Of a stretch of DNA of 64,000 bases, positions 10,792-24,157 are shown one piece after another. The DNA is from Anagrus nilaparvatae (lineage: Eukaryota; Arthropoda; Insecta; Hymenoptera; Mymaridae). Under the pieces are notes generated by a model. That model worked only from the letters and a program-made list of their open reading frames with translations, was not told where the DNA came from and ran no database searches. Position numbers and translations under genes: made by a program. Every line of letters starts with the position of its first letter. Within the stretch, counting starts at the first letter, position 1. The stretch is taken from assembly GCA_022575985.1 (NCBI GenBank), contig JAKSXM010000007.1, positions 2,606,501 to 2,670,500 on the forward strand, in the 5' to 3' direction.

Positions 10792-13685
10792 GTTTTCTTA
10801 GATTCGTTACATCTTCTTTCGAAAAATCTGAAGACGCCCTTGAAAAGAAATGATATTTAAAAATTTTTTTGGAATAGATTTATTATTTATTTATTAAAAA
10901 TTAAAAATATACCTTGAAAAATTTTATCAAGTTGAACAATGATAGAAGCACTCTAAGACTAAATTAAAACAAAATTTTCGTCCAAAATTAATTTAACACT
11001 TTTAATTTACTAGTTATCCATTTAGGAGTTGCCCAGTAACTGATTTTTTACAATAAAAACACATCATACTTTCTAACTGTGAGTAGCTCATATTGATTTA
11101 TTAATAATTTTTTTTAAAAGTTGAATAATAATTACGAACTGCAATAATAACATTTATGATGACGCGAATTCAAACATTTTATAGATTTTTGAAACAATAT
11201 TAAAAAAACATGCAAATTATAAACTGCAATCATAATTGTAATTTAGCAATCGATTATAAAAGAGTTCTATTTAAATAAGTGGCATTGCTACTTCGTACCC
11301 CCACGCCTATTCCATTTAGTAAAATAATCATAACCGCTGATAAGAAAATATTTCTTACAACATTATATAGAATTTAAATAAGTTTTACAGCAGAGAAAAA
11401 TTTTTATAATAAAAAGAAATTTTTTTTTAAATCTTAATATTAAATTCATTTAAGTATCATAGCACAAATTTTTATTGTAACTCAAGTTAAGTGCTGAATA
11501 AATTAAAATACTTTTTTTTTTTGACTTCATTATAAAAATATAAATTTTTAATACATTGCAAGTAACAAGTCCTTTTTTTTAATTTTAAGATTACACTATA
11601 AGAAAATTAGGTAAATATGATACTTACTTACATTGTGCAATAAAATTAATATAAAAAAAAAATCTTTCAGAAAGCTTAAAATTTAAATTTTATTAATTTA
11701 AAATGACTAAAGATTTAAAAAAACTGCTCAAAGCAAGAAATTCAAAGGATAGAAATAAGCCTTGTATTTAAACAAGTAATCAAAAGCAAAGCCTTAATTA
11801 ATTAGAAAATAATTAGACTTTCACATATATCCAGAAAATTCATGAATAATAAAATATGATGTTGGTTTTAAAGTTTGCTTTAATATAAATAAAGATGAGA
11901 CACAGAGACAAGAAAATTGCATGGATAGAAAAGCATCACATATAATATGAAAACGAAACTTTTAGTTAAACTTGTCATCTTCGTGTTATAGATCATATAC
12001 ACACAAAACATAGAGACTGAAAATTTTACATATGAAAAGAGAAAGAGAGAGAGGGACAGAAAAGTAAATTTTTTTCAAGCATACACCTATTAATATTAAA
12101 GTTTCGCTTCCGTAAGTATATATAAGAGTTGAAGCGACAGGAATGAGTTGAAAAGCTCACTCAGCCAGTGACTAACAAAAATATGTCTGCATCTACTGCT
12201 ATTACAGCCCGGTCACTGACACTCTTTACGCTATCTATGTATATAGAATAAAAAAAAATCACTTGAATTAATGTCCCGCAAGAATGTATACTACGACCTA
12301 CTAACCTAATTTCTCTTTTGGCTGTATAAATAAGCTTTTTTTAGCTATTTCTTTTTTTACTTTAAATTTTTTCTAACAACCATACCGTACTATCTCTCTT
12401 ATGCTTCTGTTTTTTCTTCATTTCTAAATGCTATATTTTATATGACGTTTTTATACTTGAATCCCAAGCAATAGCCTTTTTATTTTTTTTTTTGTTTAAC
12501 TCTAATCTAAAACGTTATCTCTTGACATTATACTGATCATTTTATATTATGACTTATAATTTTGTTTTTTGTTCTAACTAAATAGCTTTGAAGTAATTTA
12601 TTTAACTTTTATTTTTTATTGTTATGTGAGTGATTTTAAAATAAATCGGATAATTTAAACTCGATATGCTCACTGATTTTATCGCTACCAATTTTTTTTC
12701 TAACCTCTGTCATATGCTTTCTCTGGAAAATCATCTCAGAGCAAAAAGTCATTTACTATACTTGACTGTTATACAGAAAATTTATTTTATACCACCCTTT
12801 AAAAGAAAATTGTTCAATTATTTTTCTAGTTAACCTTAATGTTTTAGAAAATGTGAAGTTTTTCAATGTAAGTAGTACCAAAATTACCTAAAGTTTCTTT
12901 TCTTTACTGGTTTTCGCCATTTTTAATGTGATCTTAAATTTTTTTTCGAGTCAAAGGAAAATTTTTTGAAGTAAATCCCTCCAGCATTATTAATTGTATA
13001 AGAAATATTATAATGATAAGCTTTGTTGTTCTGAAGTATTTTTTGGTTTTAACTTCTTAAGAAAACCCTGAATTGATTAAGAGAGAATGTTCATTTAATT
13101 AAGCCATTTATTTCTTTTATCTCAGACACAGGATCTGAAGAATGTACCATCGAGTGGTACGAGTCAAGCTTTAGTCATACTTATAGTAATTATTACGACA
13201 CTTTGATCACTCATCTAACCTGCATTGATCTTAAAGTTACATGAAGTGCTCTAAAATCTATTTTTCAATGCACACTTAACATGTTTACTGTTAAGGCTCG
13301 TAAGTAGTATCTATTATCTACCACTTACTTACCTTATAGCTAGTAAAACTTAAAATTTAATAATTTAATTATTAATTTGTAGTTTTCTAAAACTTAAGTT
13401 AATTTTCTTTACAATGTTATAGCAACCACCTCATAAAAAAATAAGTTTCATTTTATCTTCCTTACCCTCTGATTTTCGAGGATTGTTCAAAATGAAATTT
13501 GAAACTACCTCATGGCTAACTCATTTTGGAATCGCTCATATACAAAAGTAATTTAAATAAATCAATAAAATATAAAATAAGAGAGTATTCAAGAAATTTA
13601 ATTGAAATAAAAATAAAAAATGTAAATTAAACGTAATCAATATAGACATAGAAAATTCAAAAGATTAAATTACAACATTTACTGG
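10792..13685. other. Upstream region of IR gene 1, non-coding
   Basis: This should contain the IR gene 1 promoter, but no motif can be singled out. The segment 11,184-11,267 is duplicated at about 23,901-23,985. No exons were recognised in the remainder. Confidence 0.4.
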
Positions 13686-14840
13686 TATATATATGAGCAT
13701 TTATTTTAAAATTGATACTTAACTCGAGCCTGGAATCGTAAATTTTTTTTTTGAGGGCACACCGGAACGACCCTTGTTTTCGTGAAGTTTGAACCCTCAG
13801 GAAGTTGAAAAAAGTCGTGAACAAGGATTCGGTGATAGGTGCCAAAAAGATTTTTTCACTTTTATGTCAGAAACCGTGTTTTTCGTATCTGAGCTACCCC
13901 AAATTTTTAAAATAACTTTGTAGGCAAATAAAATTTTAAAAAATAGATAAGAAAATCTAATTGCCAGGGAAAAATCACTCCAGAAGAAAAAAAAACTTAT
14001 CTTTTTCCGATGAAATTTAGCCAAGTTACCGTCAATTTAAGATTTTGCTCAAATTTGTCTTAAAAAAGATTGAAATTTTATTGAAAAAAGCCTGTTTCTA
14101 AACTTTAAACATGCATTATTCGCTTGATTTTCATCGTAAAATAATAATTTTTTTTTTTAAATCGATTAATTTTTCCCTGGCAATTCATTTCTTTAAGAAA
14201 AAAATCATTTTTATTGATCAAATTTCAATTTTTAGGTCAAAAACTGTATTAAGTAAATCTTGCTACTTACAGTTTTCAAAGGCTTTTGACCTAAAAATTG
14301 AAATTTGATCAATAAAAATGATTTTTTTCTTAAAGAAATGAATTGCCAGGGAAAAATTAATCGATTTTAAAAAAAAAATTATTATTTTACGATGTAAATC
14401 AAGCGAGTAATGCATGTTTAAAGTCCAGAAACAGGCTTTTTTCAATAAAATTTCAATCTTTTTTAACCCGAATTTGAGCAAAATCTTAAATTGACGATAA
14501 CTTGGCTAAATTTCATCGGAAAAAGATAAGTTTTTTTTTCTTCTGGAGTAGTTTTTCCCTGGCAATCAGATTTTTTATCTATTTTTTTAAAATTTTATTT
14601 ACCTAAAAGGTTATTTTAAAAATTTGGGGTAGCTCAGATACGAAAAACACGGTTTCTGACATAAAAGTGAAAAAATCTTTTTGGCACCTATCGCCGATTT
14701 CTTGTTCACGACTTTTTTTGACTTCCTGAGGGTTCAAACTTCACAAAAACAAGGGTCGTTCCGCTGTGCCCTCAAAAAAAAAATTTACGATTCCAGGCTC
14801 GAGTTAAGTATCAATTTTAAAATAAATGCTCATATATATA
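13686..14840. repeat. 1.15-kb foldback element
   Basis: The arms run from TATATATATGAGCATT at 13,686 to the complementary AATGCTCATATATATA ending at 14,840. The turn-over is at about 14,245-14,286. Similarity between arms is high but not perfect, and mirror-image open frames on the two strands (13,657-13,845 and 14,681-14,929) simply reflect the palindrome. Related sequence, including AAACACGGTTT and the central AAAACTGTRTTAAGTAAAT stretch, occurs repeatedly in both arms of the giant palindrome (48.96-49.98 and 54.29-56.02 kb), so this belongs to the same repeat family. Confidence 0.9.
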
Positions 14841-15799
14841 GTGATTTTCCAGTTGGTATGACGATAGTACAAAGTAACGGAAGAGAAGTATTAATAATTC
14901 ACTACACAACTAAATATTTATTACGATGATTTCCCTAGTCTTTTACTACTACAAACCTCCGACTGTCTCTAATACTAAGGATGCTCTTTAAATTGGAAAA
15001 TTCCAAGAAGTTTAAACTAAAGATATAAGTCTTATCTCTTTACTGGACTAAAATTTTAGAATTAAACTTATACTGTGTAATAAAGTAAATATAGTATTTC
15101 TATAATTTCTAAAGAAAACTTGTAATATTAAAGTATCTCACCTTATATTTTAAAGATGCACAAAAAAACTTTTATATTTATATACTGTTATACAGTTTTT
15201 CTATTTAAATAAGTTTTATTTAATTTTATTTTTTTTATTAATACTAAAATTATACGCTTTGATGATTTATAAGAAATGTAAGTAAACTTTTTATGTAAAT
15301 TAGTTTAAAGTAATAAATTTTATGGATTTTATAATAAATCTGTTTGTCATCATAAATCTTATGGTATTACAATTTATCAAGTTGAAAAAGAATTTTTTTT
15401 TTTTATAAATTTTGTGTAACTTGATAAAAGTCATTAAATATCATAAATGTAATTTAATTGTACACGGATATCGTAAATTCTTCTACCATAGGTTGCAATA
15501 TACTTTAATACCTGATGGAACATAAGTTAGAAAATAAACTGATTTAATTGTATCATGTTTATTTGCCACTACCGTAACACTAAGTATTTTCTTAGCGATT
15601 ATACAAAAATTATCTGCTTTAGAATTTATAAAATAATTAAAAACAAAGAACAATTCATTTAGGGCACAATCGTCTAGTGTACATTTTTTATGTGCTTACA
15701 GTGTATCAAAAAAAGGTCTATTAGTAAACGTCTTAGAAGCTTAGTACTCAAGTATTTGCGCTACACAGATACTTCAGATAATAAACCATAGCTAAAATT
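14841..15799. other. Non-coding spacer
   Basis: AT-rich DNA between the foldback and the first non-LTR element; nothing recognised. Confidence 0.4.
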
Positions 15800-18235
15800 T
15801 GTTACGTATAATAGCACCATTTCACTTTGATCACAATCTTATTGGTGTAGAAATCGAACTTTTTAAACTTCAACCTCCTTCAGAAAAATTTACATATAGA
15901 AAGTACGATGATATTACTCTGGAGGACATCAATGAGATTCTGATATGATGTGACTGGACTTTGTACGATAATCCTGACTTTGAAATACAATCAGCAGTTG
16001 ACTGCCTAAATAATAATTTACAGACAGCTATCGATCAGCTTGCTCCCCTCAAAACAGCGAATCTTAAGAAAAACATGCAGCCTTGGATTAATGGTGAGCT
16101 AAAACTGCTTGTTGAAAAACGTAAGGCAGTTGAAAAATGCTATTTAAGATCAAAAAGTCCTAATCTTCTAAAGGAACTTATAAGGCTTTCAAGCGAAGTT
16201 GAAGTATCTACTGAAAAAGCGCGTAACTCTTTTTATCACGAACATATTAATGATGCGCTTACGAATGGCAAAGATATTTGGCGAGAAATCAGGCATCTTG
16301 GGCTACTTCCCGTGCCTAAATCAGATCTTCATGGTTTTGCCCCAGATGAAATAAATAAATTCTTTGCGCAAGTGCCTTATTCGTCATCTGAAGATTCTTA
16401 TTTAAACAACATTTAAGATCTAATTGCTAATGCGCCTAAAGAAGGTTTTCAATTCTTGCAGGTCTCACTGAATGACGTAATTTTGGCGGTAGCTTACTTT
16501 TCATCTCAGGCTACGGGCGATGATGGTATACCTCAAAAAGTAATAGCTAAGTCTTTACCTACATTTAGCCCCTTCCTTGTCAAACTCTTCAATGAGTCTC
16601 TATTTAAAGGCATTTTTCCTCTTAGGTGGAAAAAATCGTTACTAATGGCAATTAAGAAAACTCATATTCTATCATCATGCTCCGATTTTAGGCCAGTTGC
16701 TCTGCTCTGCTTTCTGTCTGAGTTCTTAAAAAAACTGGCGCACGACCAAATTACAGAATTTTTAATAAGTAATAGCTTACTCGACCCATTACAGACTGGA
16801 TGTAGACAGCACACTAGTACAGAAAGTAATTAAATTAAAGTAATTAAATTACATCATTACTCAAACTAACTGACGATATATAACAAGGAATGAACAACAG
16901 ACAGATTACATTATTACTACAATTTGACTTCAGCAAGGCATTTGATACGATTTTGCCCTCAAAATTATTAACAAAGTTGATGAAAGTGGGATTTTCTAGG
17001 AAGTCACTATTATGGATCAAATCCTACTTACATAGTAGAAGTTTACAAGTTATCTCTAAAACATCTCGTTCTGATCCACTTAGTGTTAATCTTGGGATAC
17101 CCCAAGGTTCGGTACTCGGACCCTTGTTGTTTTGTCTATATATTAATCATGTAAAATTTCACTTATTGAAAGCTATATATTTTGGCACGGGAACCTTTTT
17201 CAATCGTTTAAACAGCTTAAATTTATCGGAAATAGACTTAGGAAATGGCATCATCGCCTCCTTTTGTAAATGAAGTGACAAGTCTAGTAGTAATACTTGA
17301 CAACAGACTTAACTGGAACAGTCACGTTACAACAATTGAAAAAAAAAGTAAATCCTTTTCTATTCACTCTTAGACTACAGAAGCATTACGTACAAGACTG
17401 GTACAGACATTAACTATGCCTCAATTTGATTATTACTCAGTCGTTTACTTAAATGCAAACAAAACATTAAAAATGAGGTTACAAAGACTATGCAATTCTG
17501 GACTGAGGTATTTATACGGCATACGCAAAGATGAGCATATAACCCCTTTAAGGCGTAACTTGGGATGGTTATGCACAGATTCACGCAGGCATTAGTTTTG
17601 GCCATAATAATTTATAAAATCTTGCTGTTACATCAGCCCTAATACCTGATGAAATCTTTCATCAAGCACATTCCTAAAGAGAATTTAAGGGGTACTCAGC
17701 AATCAAAGGAAATCACCATACCTAAAATCACAAATTGTGGGACCCACACCTTTCGCTACAAAGGTGCTAGACTTTGGAATTCCTTACCTGCAGAAATTAG
17801 CTTTCTTCCTTCACTTAACTCACTTAAAACTGCCATACATAAACACCTCTTTACACTTGATCCCTAGCAATAGCGCTTTCATAAAAATGATATGCCACCT
17901 TTTTGTTACAAGACAAATACTTATTATTTCATTTGAATTTAATATATATTTTACTTATTTTAATAATTAATCTAGAATTAACTTTACCATGTACATGCAA
18001 CTAATTAACTGTGATTTCTATGACAAACTATTAAATTTAATCTATTTAGACTATCAGTATTTATTATCTACTTTATTTTAATTTACTATTTAAAAATTTA
18101 ATAATGTTATTTATTATATTTTAAACTTATTACATTTTATCTATGTTAATTATCAATTACTTACTATGATGTATATTTTATTTGATTACTGTATTTTTGT
18201 TCAATTGCAAATAAAGAATATTTACATTTACATAC
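15800..18235 (+). mobile_element. Degenerate Jockey-like non-LTR retrotransposon A (ORF2 remnant)
   Basis: Plus-strand remnant of a reverse-transcriptase ORF2, 5'-truncated within the endonuclease-to-RT linker. Coding pieces are found at 15,800-16,416 (with an in-frame TGA near 15,945), 16,456-16,833, 16,890-17,273 and 17,649-17,867 in shifted frames. RT landmarks are visible: FDFSKAFDT (motif A, about 16,920) and GIPQGSVLGPLLF (about 17,094-17,130). The stretch that should hold YADD and the following roughly 50 residues is deleted: LYINHVKFHLLKAIYFGTGT joins both sides near 17,140-17,200. The tail after the final LDP stop has AATAAA and TTTACAT repeats ending near 18,235. It is clearly the same family as element B (24.2-26.9 kb) but older and dead. 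Confidence 0.85.
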
Positions 18236-21200
18236 ATTTACATATAAATTTTTTGTTAAACGAGCTAAGACCATAGGCTGTGATTTATGACTTAAGCTCC
18301 TTAAATATTTAAAAACTGTGCACCCACTTACTTTTCCAATGTACACTCGGCACACATTAAATGTGATTTGAACGAGGCATCCCTAAATTTGAAATACCAC
18401 TTTTTGATATTTTCTATGATTGCAAAAATCAAAAATATCCGCCAAAAAAAATTATTTTTTCATTAATTTGTAACTTTACTCAATTGTTTTAAATTTATCG
18501 CAGCGTATTTTTTATAATTTTATTTTTAAATTTATTTATTTTTGGTTAAAAAAGTGACAAGTAAATAAAATATTTTTTGGCAAAAAATGCATTTACTTTA
18601 TTGAAAATTTATAAAAAATATAATAAAAAGTTACATTTTTCTTCTTTTAAATTTAAAAAAAATAAATTTCGATCCATCAAATTGAACAAAATAAAAATAA
18701 TAATAATAAGAAAGTAGTATAAATACTGTTGTATTTTTTAAAAAAAATTATAATTTTTTTTTTTTTTTTTAAGTAGGTAAGGTAGGTGGGAGAAAGAGGA
18801 TTCTACTTCTACGATATTCTAGTTTATGATTTCTTCCTAGCCTTATTAAAAAATGTAAGTCTTTTTTTTTGTTTTTTTAAATTTTTAATATGTAAAAATT
18901 TTTTCATATGTAAAAAGCAGAAAACAGGTATTGCACTGATGAGACGCGCCTTGTTTTCTTTCGGAGTCAAAATGGACAAAGATTTTTCATTTCTTTAACT
19001 TTTTAAAATCAGAATAATAAATTTTCAACATGATTCAACTTTTTTCAATAATCATTATTCTGTGTGACAAAGGGTGGATCAGTCCTCAGAAACACAGAAA
19101 AAAATTGTACTTTTATTATTATTCATAATAAACTCATCAAATCAAATAAAAATAGCATTTATTAAGATTCATTCAGAAAAAAATATAACAATAATAATAA
19201 TCAGTAAAATTGTACAATAGCTCGAACCAGAGTGTAAAATATAAAATCAAGAAAAAGTAAAAGAGAGAAAAAAAAATAACGTCTGTTACTGACAAGCTCT
19301 TTTTAACTTTATAATATTTCTTTAATAACGTAATTGACACGCCGTTTCAATTTCAATTTTAATATATTACATATAAAAATTTTTTTTATTTAATTAATAA
19401 TAATTGCATTTTTTTTTAAACTAAAAACTATTTATTAGAAAATTTAAGGAAGAATATAAAAAATAATAATAAAAATAATGCGTTCCAGTAACCTAGTTTT
19501 TTTTTTTAACTTTTTATATCGATAGTTTTATACAGAAAATAGTTTTAACTTATTTTTTATTTTTAACTTATTTTAAGAATTTTTATTAAAAACGCACATG
19601 AAAAATGTTCTTCTTTTTATTCTGTATAAATTTGTATTTTATTGGATATTAAATTTTTAAATTTTTATTTCATGAAAATTTTTTAAATCTTTTTACAAAC
19701 TATTTTATAATTTTTACATATTTTTAAGTTTAATTAGATTTTTGTTAGGATTCATGTATTTGAGAAAGCTGAGGTTGATTGGAGGAATGGGCGGTAAAAT
19801 TTGAAATATTTTTATGAAATGAGTTGAAATAAAATATTCTTCAAAGGTCCTTTCAAATTTCCTACACTTGAATAAAATATTGCTCAATGCAGTTTCACGA
19901 AAGCGTATTTTTTAAGAGCACTTGAGAAATTTGAAAAACGGAAATATTTGGATATTCAAAATTTTTTGTGCATTGAAAAACCTACCGTAATATTTATTTT
20001 ATAATTCAAGAACTCGATACTTATTCGTTTTTTTAAAGTCTTTAACCTTGAAAATGAAGATAGAATGTCTTCGAAATGTATCCAATTTATTGTAAAAATC
20101 ATTCAATAAAGAAAACTTATTAGATAAAACAATCAAAAATTATTATTTATTTATTTATTCATTTATAATAAATAAATGAAAAATCATAAATAAATTTTAA
20201 AGTAATATATAGATAGGTGTTTTTTAATGACTCTATTGCTCATAATTTTTAAGAATGTTATTTTAATGACTTTATCGACACAGAGAGCTAATTAATAAAT
20301 TTTTGATTTATTAAACTCGACATGATACGTGGATGCCATCTGCAATCACTTTTTTTATTTTTAACGTATCACGCAGTTGTTTTTAATTTTTTCAAATTTT
20401 ATATAATCAAATAATTTAATTATAATTTTTTTAATATTTTTATGACAATTTTTGTCATAAAAATCGCAGGTTATTTTTAGCAGTTTAGGCCAAAAAACCA
20501 TTATTTTTGAGGTTAGGCCAAATTTGAAGAAAAATATTATGGCTGAATAAAAGGAAAACTTAAATTTTGTATTAAATACGCAAGAAATAGCACAAAAAAT
20601 TCCGCAAATTACACTAAATACGGCAAAACTTGAAAAAATTAAAAAATTAATAGGGTTTTTTTCTTTTCTGCTCCTAAAATGGGCATTTAAATTGAGGTAA
20701 CGAATACTTAAGCGTACTCAGGTTAAAGTACATAAAAAAAGGCAACTTTAAAAAAAAAAAAATTTTCCCTAGCATGTTTTTGCATAAAATGGCGCTAATT
20801 TCAAAATTGCTTAATTTTTGCGGAAAAATTTGATTTTTGCGGGATTTTTGGCCAAAAAAAAAAAATTTTTTTCACAAAAATGTAACCTCATGGTCCCGTC
20901 ATTAAGATACATATTTCCTGAGATTTTCATAAAAATCTGATTATTTTTGCCCAAGTTATTAAAAAAAAATAAAAAATTGGACAAAATTGGATTTTTGGAG
21001 GTTAGGATATATTTTAATAGTAACCTCACCCAATTAGTTCCATTCTCTTTTTTTTTTTTTATGACCATTTTAACCAGAGATATGACAAAATCCGATAGCA
21101 AACTTCTTAAAATTTAGCAAAAAAGTAGTTTTTGCCCAATATCTGGCAGTTACCCTCCGGGACACAAAAGAAATCAGATTCCTTCTTACATATGTATATT

Positions 21201-21239
21201 AAACACGAAAAAAAAAAAAATTGCACTTCCCTTTTACAT
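18236..21239. other. AT-rich non-coding DNA with one dispersed repeat
   Basis: The only supported feature is at about 18,990-19,160, which is an inverted copy of about 27,740-27,925 (shared TTATTCTGTGTRACAAAGGG and CTCAGAAACAC). The many small open frames in T-rich sequence show no domain. Confidence 0.45.
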
Positions 21240-22365
21240 CACTATTCAATGCTAATTTGCTTCCACTATAAATGACCTTCCATCTGAAATAACTAATTCG
21301 CTGTCTCTTTTATATGCTGATGATTGCAAGTTGGTCAAGGGGATTGCTTCCTTGTCAGACGCTCTAAAAATTCAAAATGATCTCCTAAACCGTGAAAAAT
21401 GGATTGTGAATAATTGCATTCCCTTAAGCATAGAAAAATTATGGTACTTCGAATTTCCAGATCTAAAAATCCTGTTGTTTTTAATTATTTTCTCCATAAT
21501 ATTGATATTGATGGTGTAAATTCATTTAAAGATTTGGGAGTTATATTTAATGACACATTTAATTTTGATGGTCATATTAACTATGCAATATCTAAAGCTA
21601 GAAAATCTTTAGGCTGGCTGAAAAGGAGAACTAGTAAATTCAGAAACATACGTACTTTAACTATTCTTTATAATTCTTATGTTTTTCAACATCTATCGTA
21701 TGCTTCTGGAATCTGGTCTCCTTACACATCCAAGTCGTCGTATAAAATAGAACAAGTACAACATCTTTTTATTAAATACTTGTGTAAAAAATCGAACATA
21801 CCGATGAATTATTTTGATCATGACTATCGCCCTCGGTGCGTTTTAATATTAATACTATTGAATCGCATCATAGGGTTCAAGATATGGTGTTTACTCACAA
21901 GATATTGCATGGTTTAGTCAAATGTCCACTACTTAGGGGCAAATTTAGTTTTCGAAGTATTCCCTATTCATTTTGCGAATCTAGAAGCTTCGTTCAACAC
22001 CTTTCTCGCAATTACTATACTTACTTCTCTGTTATTAACCGCTGTAAAAGACTTTGGTATACTATTCCCATCAATATCCAATCAATCACGAATCCTTATA
22101 CTTTTAAATTTAAAATCAAATCTTTACTTCTAAAATATTATGGTTAGTTTATTTTGTTACTCTTATTTTGCAAACTTATTTGTTATCTATTGTAATTGGA
22201 AAATTTTTTTTAAATTATTATCTAGTCAAAATAATTTAATTAATTATTAAAATAATATATTTTTATATTCTAAAAAAATTGATATTTATATTTTGTTATT
22301 TATGTATTGGCCTATAGAGGCTGTAAATGTATTAATTAAATAAATAAATAAATAAATAAATAAAG
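21240..22365 (+). mobile_element. 5'-truncated non-LTR retrotransposon C, RT C-terminal part
   Basis: The coding remnant starts within the palm domain: INDLPSEI followed by the catalytic LLYADDCKL (YADD near 21,313-21,324). It continues through the C-terminal thumb and post-RT region in three frames (21,331-21,420; 21,414-21,835; 21,836-22,147), so it carries at least two frameshifts. The 3' end is an AATA tandem tail at about 22,337-22,362, typical of target-primed insertion. It differs in sequence from elements A and B. It sits inside an older dispersed repeat whose inverted copy at 33.75-34.1 kb lacks the retrotransposon. Confidence 0.85.
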
Positions 22366-22721
22366 TAAATATCCATCTTAGACCCGAAATGACCAATTTT
22401 CAAATTGCTGATAAAATTGTAATGCTGCATTACTCTTTTTGTTTTTTATTTTAAATTTTTAATTTTTACATATAAATGAAATTAACTTTTAACTGTAAAC
22501 ATTATTTTTATTTTCAAAGTAAAAAATGATTAATAATAAAAGTCATGGGCACACGTGCCCTTTTTATTTCAAATTATTGTTTTTACAACAAAATGAAAAA
22601 TGGCATAAGGTCAATTGTTAATTATAAATATTTTTTTTTTACATTTTTTTAACTATTCCGTGTTTTCATGAGTCAAAGAATAATTTTCTTTTTTTACAAT
22701 AAATATTCATCGTTTGTAACT
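22366..22721. repeat. Dispersed repeat, inverted copy of 33,755-34,090
   Basis: This stretch matches the reverse complement of 33,755-34,090 over about 350 bp, for example the CCCGAAATGACC, GGCATAAGGTCAATTGTTAA and TTCCGTGTTTTCATGAGTCA segments. It is non-coding. It is bounded by retrotransposon C on the left and a MITE on the right. Confidence 0.8.
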
Positions 22722-22725
22722 TTAA

Positions 22726-23290
22726 CCCATTAGCGCCTAATCGACCATCCAGGGACAGTTGAATATTTTTATATGAAAAAGTGAATATTTTGAGCTAAAA
22801 ACGTCAATTAGTAGGTTTTTTGGATCGCTCTTTTCATTTTTGAGGTTCATTTTCACCTACAACCCCTAGGTAAGTAGGTATCAACCCCTAAAGTGGCGTG
22901 AAATTTACAAAATCTTTTGAAATGTTTATTTACGTAATAAAAACTTACTAGGCATTGAAATTGATTTTTTGTAATTTACAAAATTTAAAATAAGCAAATA
23001 TAAGTATAAATAAATAACTTACCCTATATAGGGGTTGAGAAAAGGAGAAATCAACTTCAATGCCTAGTAAGTTTTTTATCAGCTAAATGAAGATTTCAAA
23101 AGATTTTGTAAATTTTACCCTACTTTAGGGGTTGATACCTTCTTACCTAGGAGTTGCAGGTAAAAATGGACCTCAAAAATGAAAAGAGCGACCCAAAAAA
23201 TCTACTAGGTGACGTTTTTAGCTCAAAATATTCACTTTTTCATATAAAAATATTCAACTGTCCCTGGATGGTCAATTAGGCGTTAATGGG
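22726..23290. mobile_element. 565-bp TTAA-type MITE (piggyBac-like ends)
   Basis: Flanked by TTAA at 22,722-22,725 and 23,291-23,294. The termini are CCCATTAGCGCCTAATCGAC and its near-perfect complement. Inverted similarity continues for almost the whole element (arms about 250 bp, turn-over near 23,000). CCC-beginning ends next to TTAA fit the piggyBac superfamily. No transposase is present. Confidence 0.85.
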
Positions 23291-23295
23291 TTAAA

Positions 23296-23985
23296 ATGTA
23301 AATAGAAATAAGAGTTTATATGGGTATAAAATAGTTTCAATTGCCCTACGGGGCGTAAAACTCGATAGACAAAAAATATTAGACTCTAGCTCGAATAAAT
23401 ATCATTTCGCTTAGCCGGGCTATGTCACAAAGTGATCACGATAATTTCACAACTTTTGTGCCCCTGATATAGCATTTTGTTTACCCAAATGTATCTTGAT
23501 TGCAAAAATATCCATGCCTAAGTTTTAAGCCCGGGAGGTAAAAAAATATTTAAGTTTTATAAATATAGATAAATCTTTTAATTAAATAGAAAAATATTTA
23601 TAAAATCGCATTAATAGTTGATAATACAATAAAAAGTTATAAATACTAAACAATCAATGTCACAATATTAAAATCAATAATACAAAAACTATTTTTTCAA
23701 CGCTTTTAAAATTCAATAGTAGATAGTTGCCATAGAGAAATAATTACAGTTTAAAAACTACAACAAAAAATTAAATTTCTGACACACATAATTCTAATTA
23801 ATCAATAAAATAGACGTTGTAAATATGATCAAGAAAAGGAAACCTGTTAAGCATGTAAGATTTAAATCTTTTCCAATAATCAATCAAATAACGATTGTTT
23901 GGATTTTAAAAATAATATTTAAAAAAAAACATGCGAAATAAAAACTGGAATTATAACTGTAATTTAACAATCGATTTTAAAAGAG
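23296..23985 (-). pseudogene. Deleted duplicate of the IR gene 1 locus
   Basis: The segment 23,296-23,895 matches 8,310-9,028: the 3' flank with its MITE, plus the last roughly 40 codons of IR gene 1. From about 23,901 to 23,985 it matches 11,184-11,267, the region upstream of that gene. About 2.15 kb, comprising the promoter and all but the last part of the coding region, is missing at the junction near 23,896. The coding remnant (about 23,771-23,895, minus strand) also has an in-frame TAA where the parent has a glutamine codon in FIDQLELG. It is therefore an internal-deletion pseudogene, not a processed copy, since both flanks are included. Confidence 0.9.
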
Positions 23986-24157
23986 TTACCATAATTGCAT
24001 GGTTAGGTTTCTCTGCTTTAATTTTCTTCAATTGCTTGATTATTTGGACAATCTTGGATCTACAATTTTGTAACAAAGATATTAAAATGTAGAGTAACTT
24101 CAAAAATCAAAATTTGACGTAATATCTAAAACTACCAAAGGGTGAATTTTATTTTTT

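Noticed and set aside
13657..14929. Matching small proteins at the two ends of the 13.7-kb foldback
   Set aside because: They arise from the inverted arms and have no domain.
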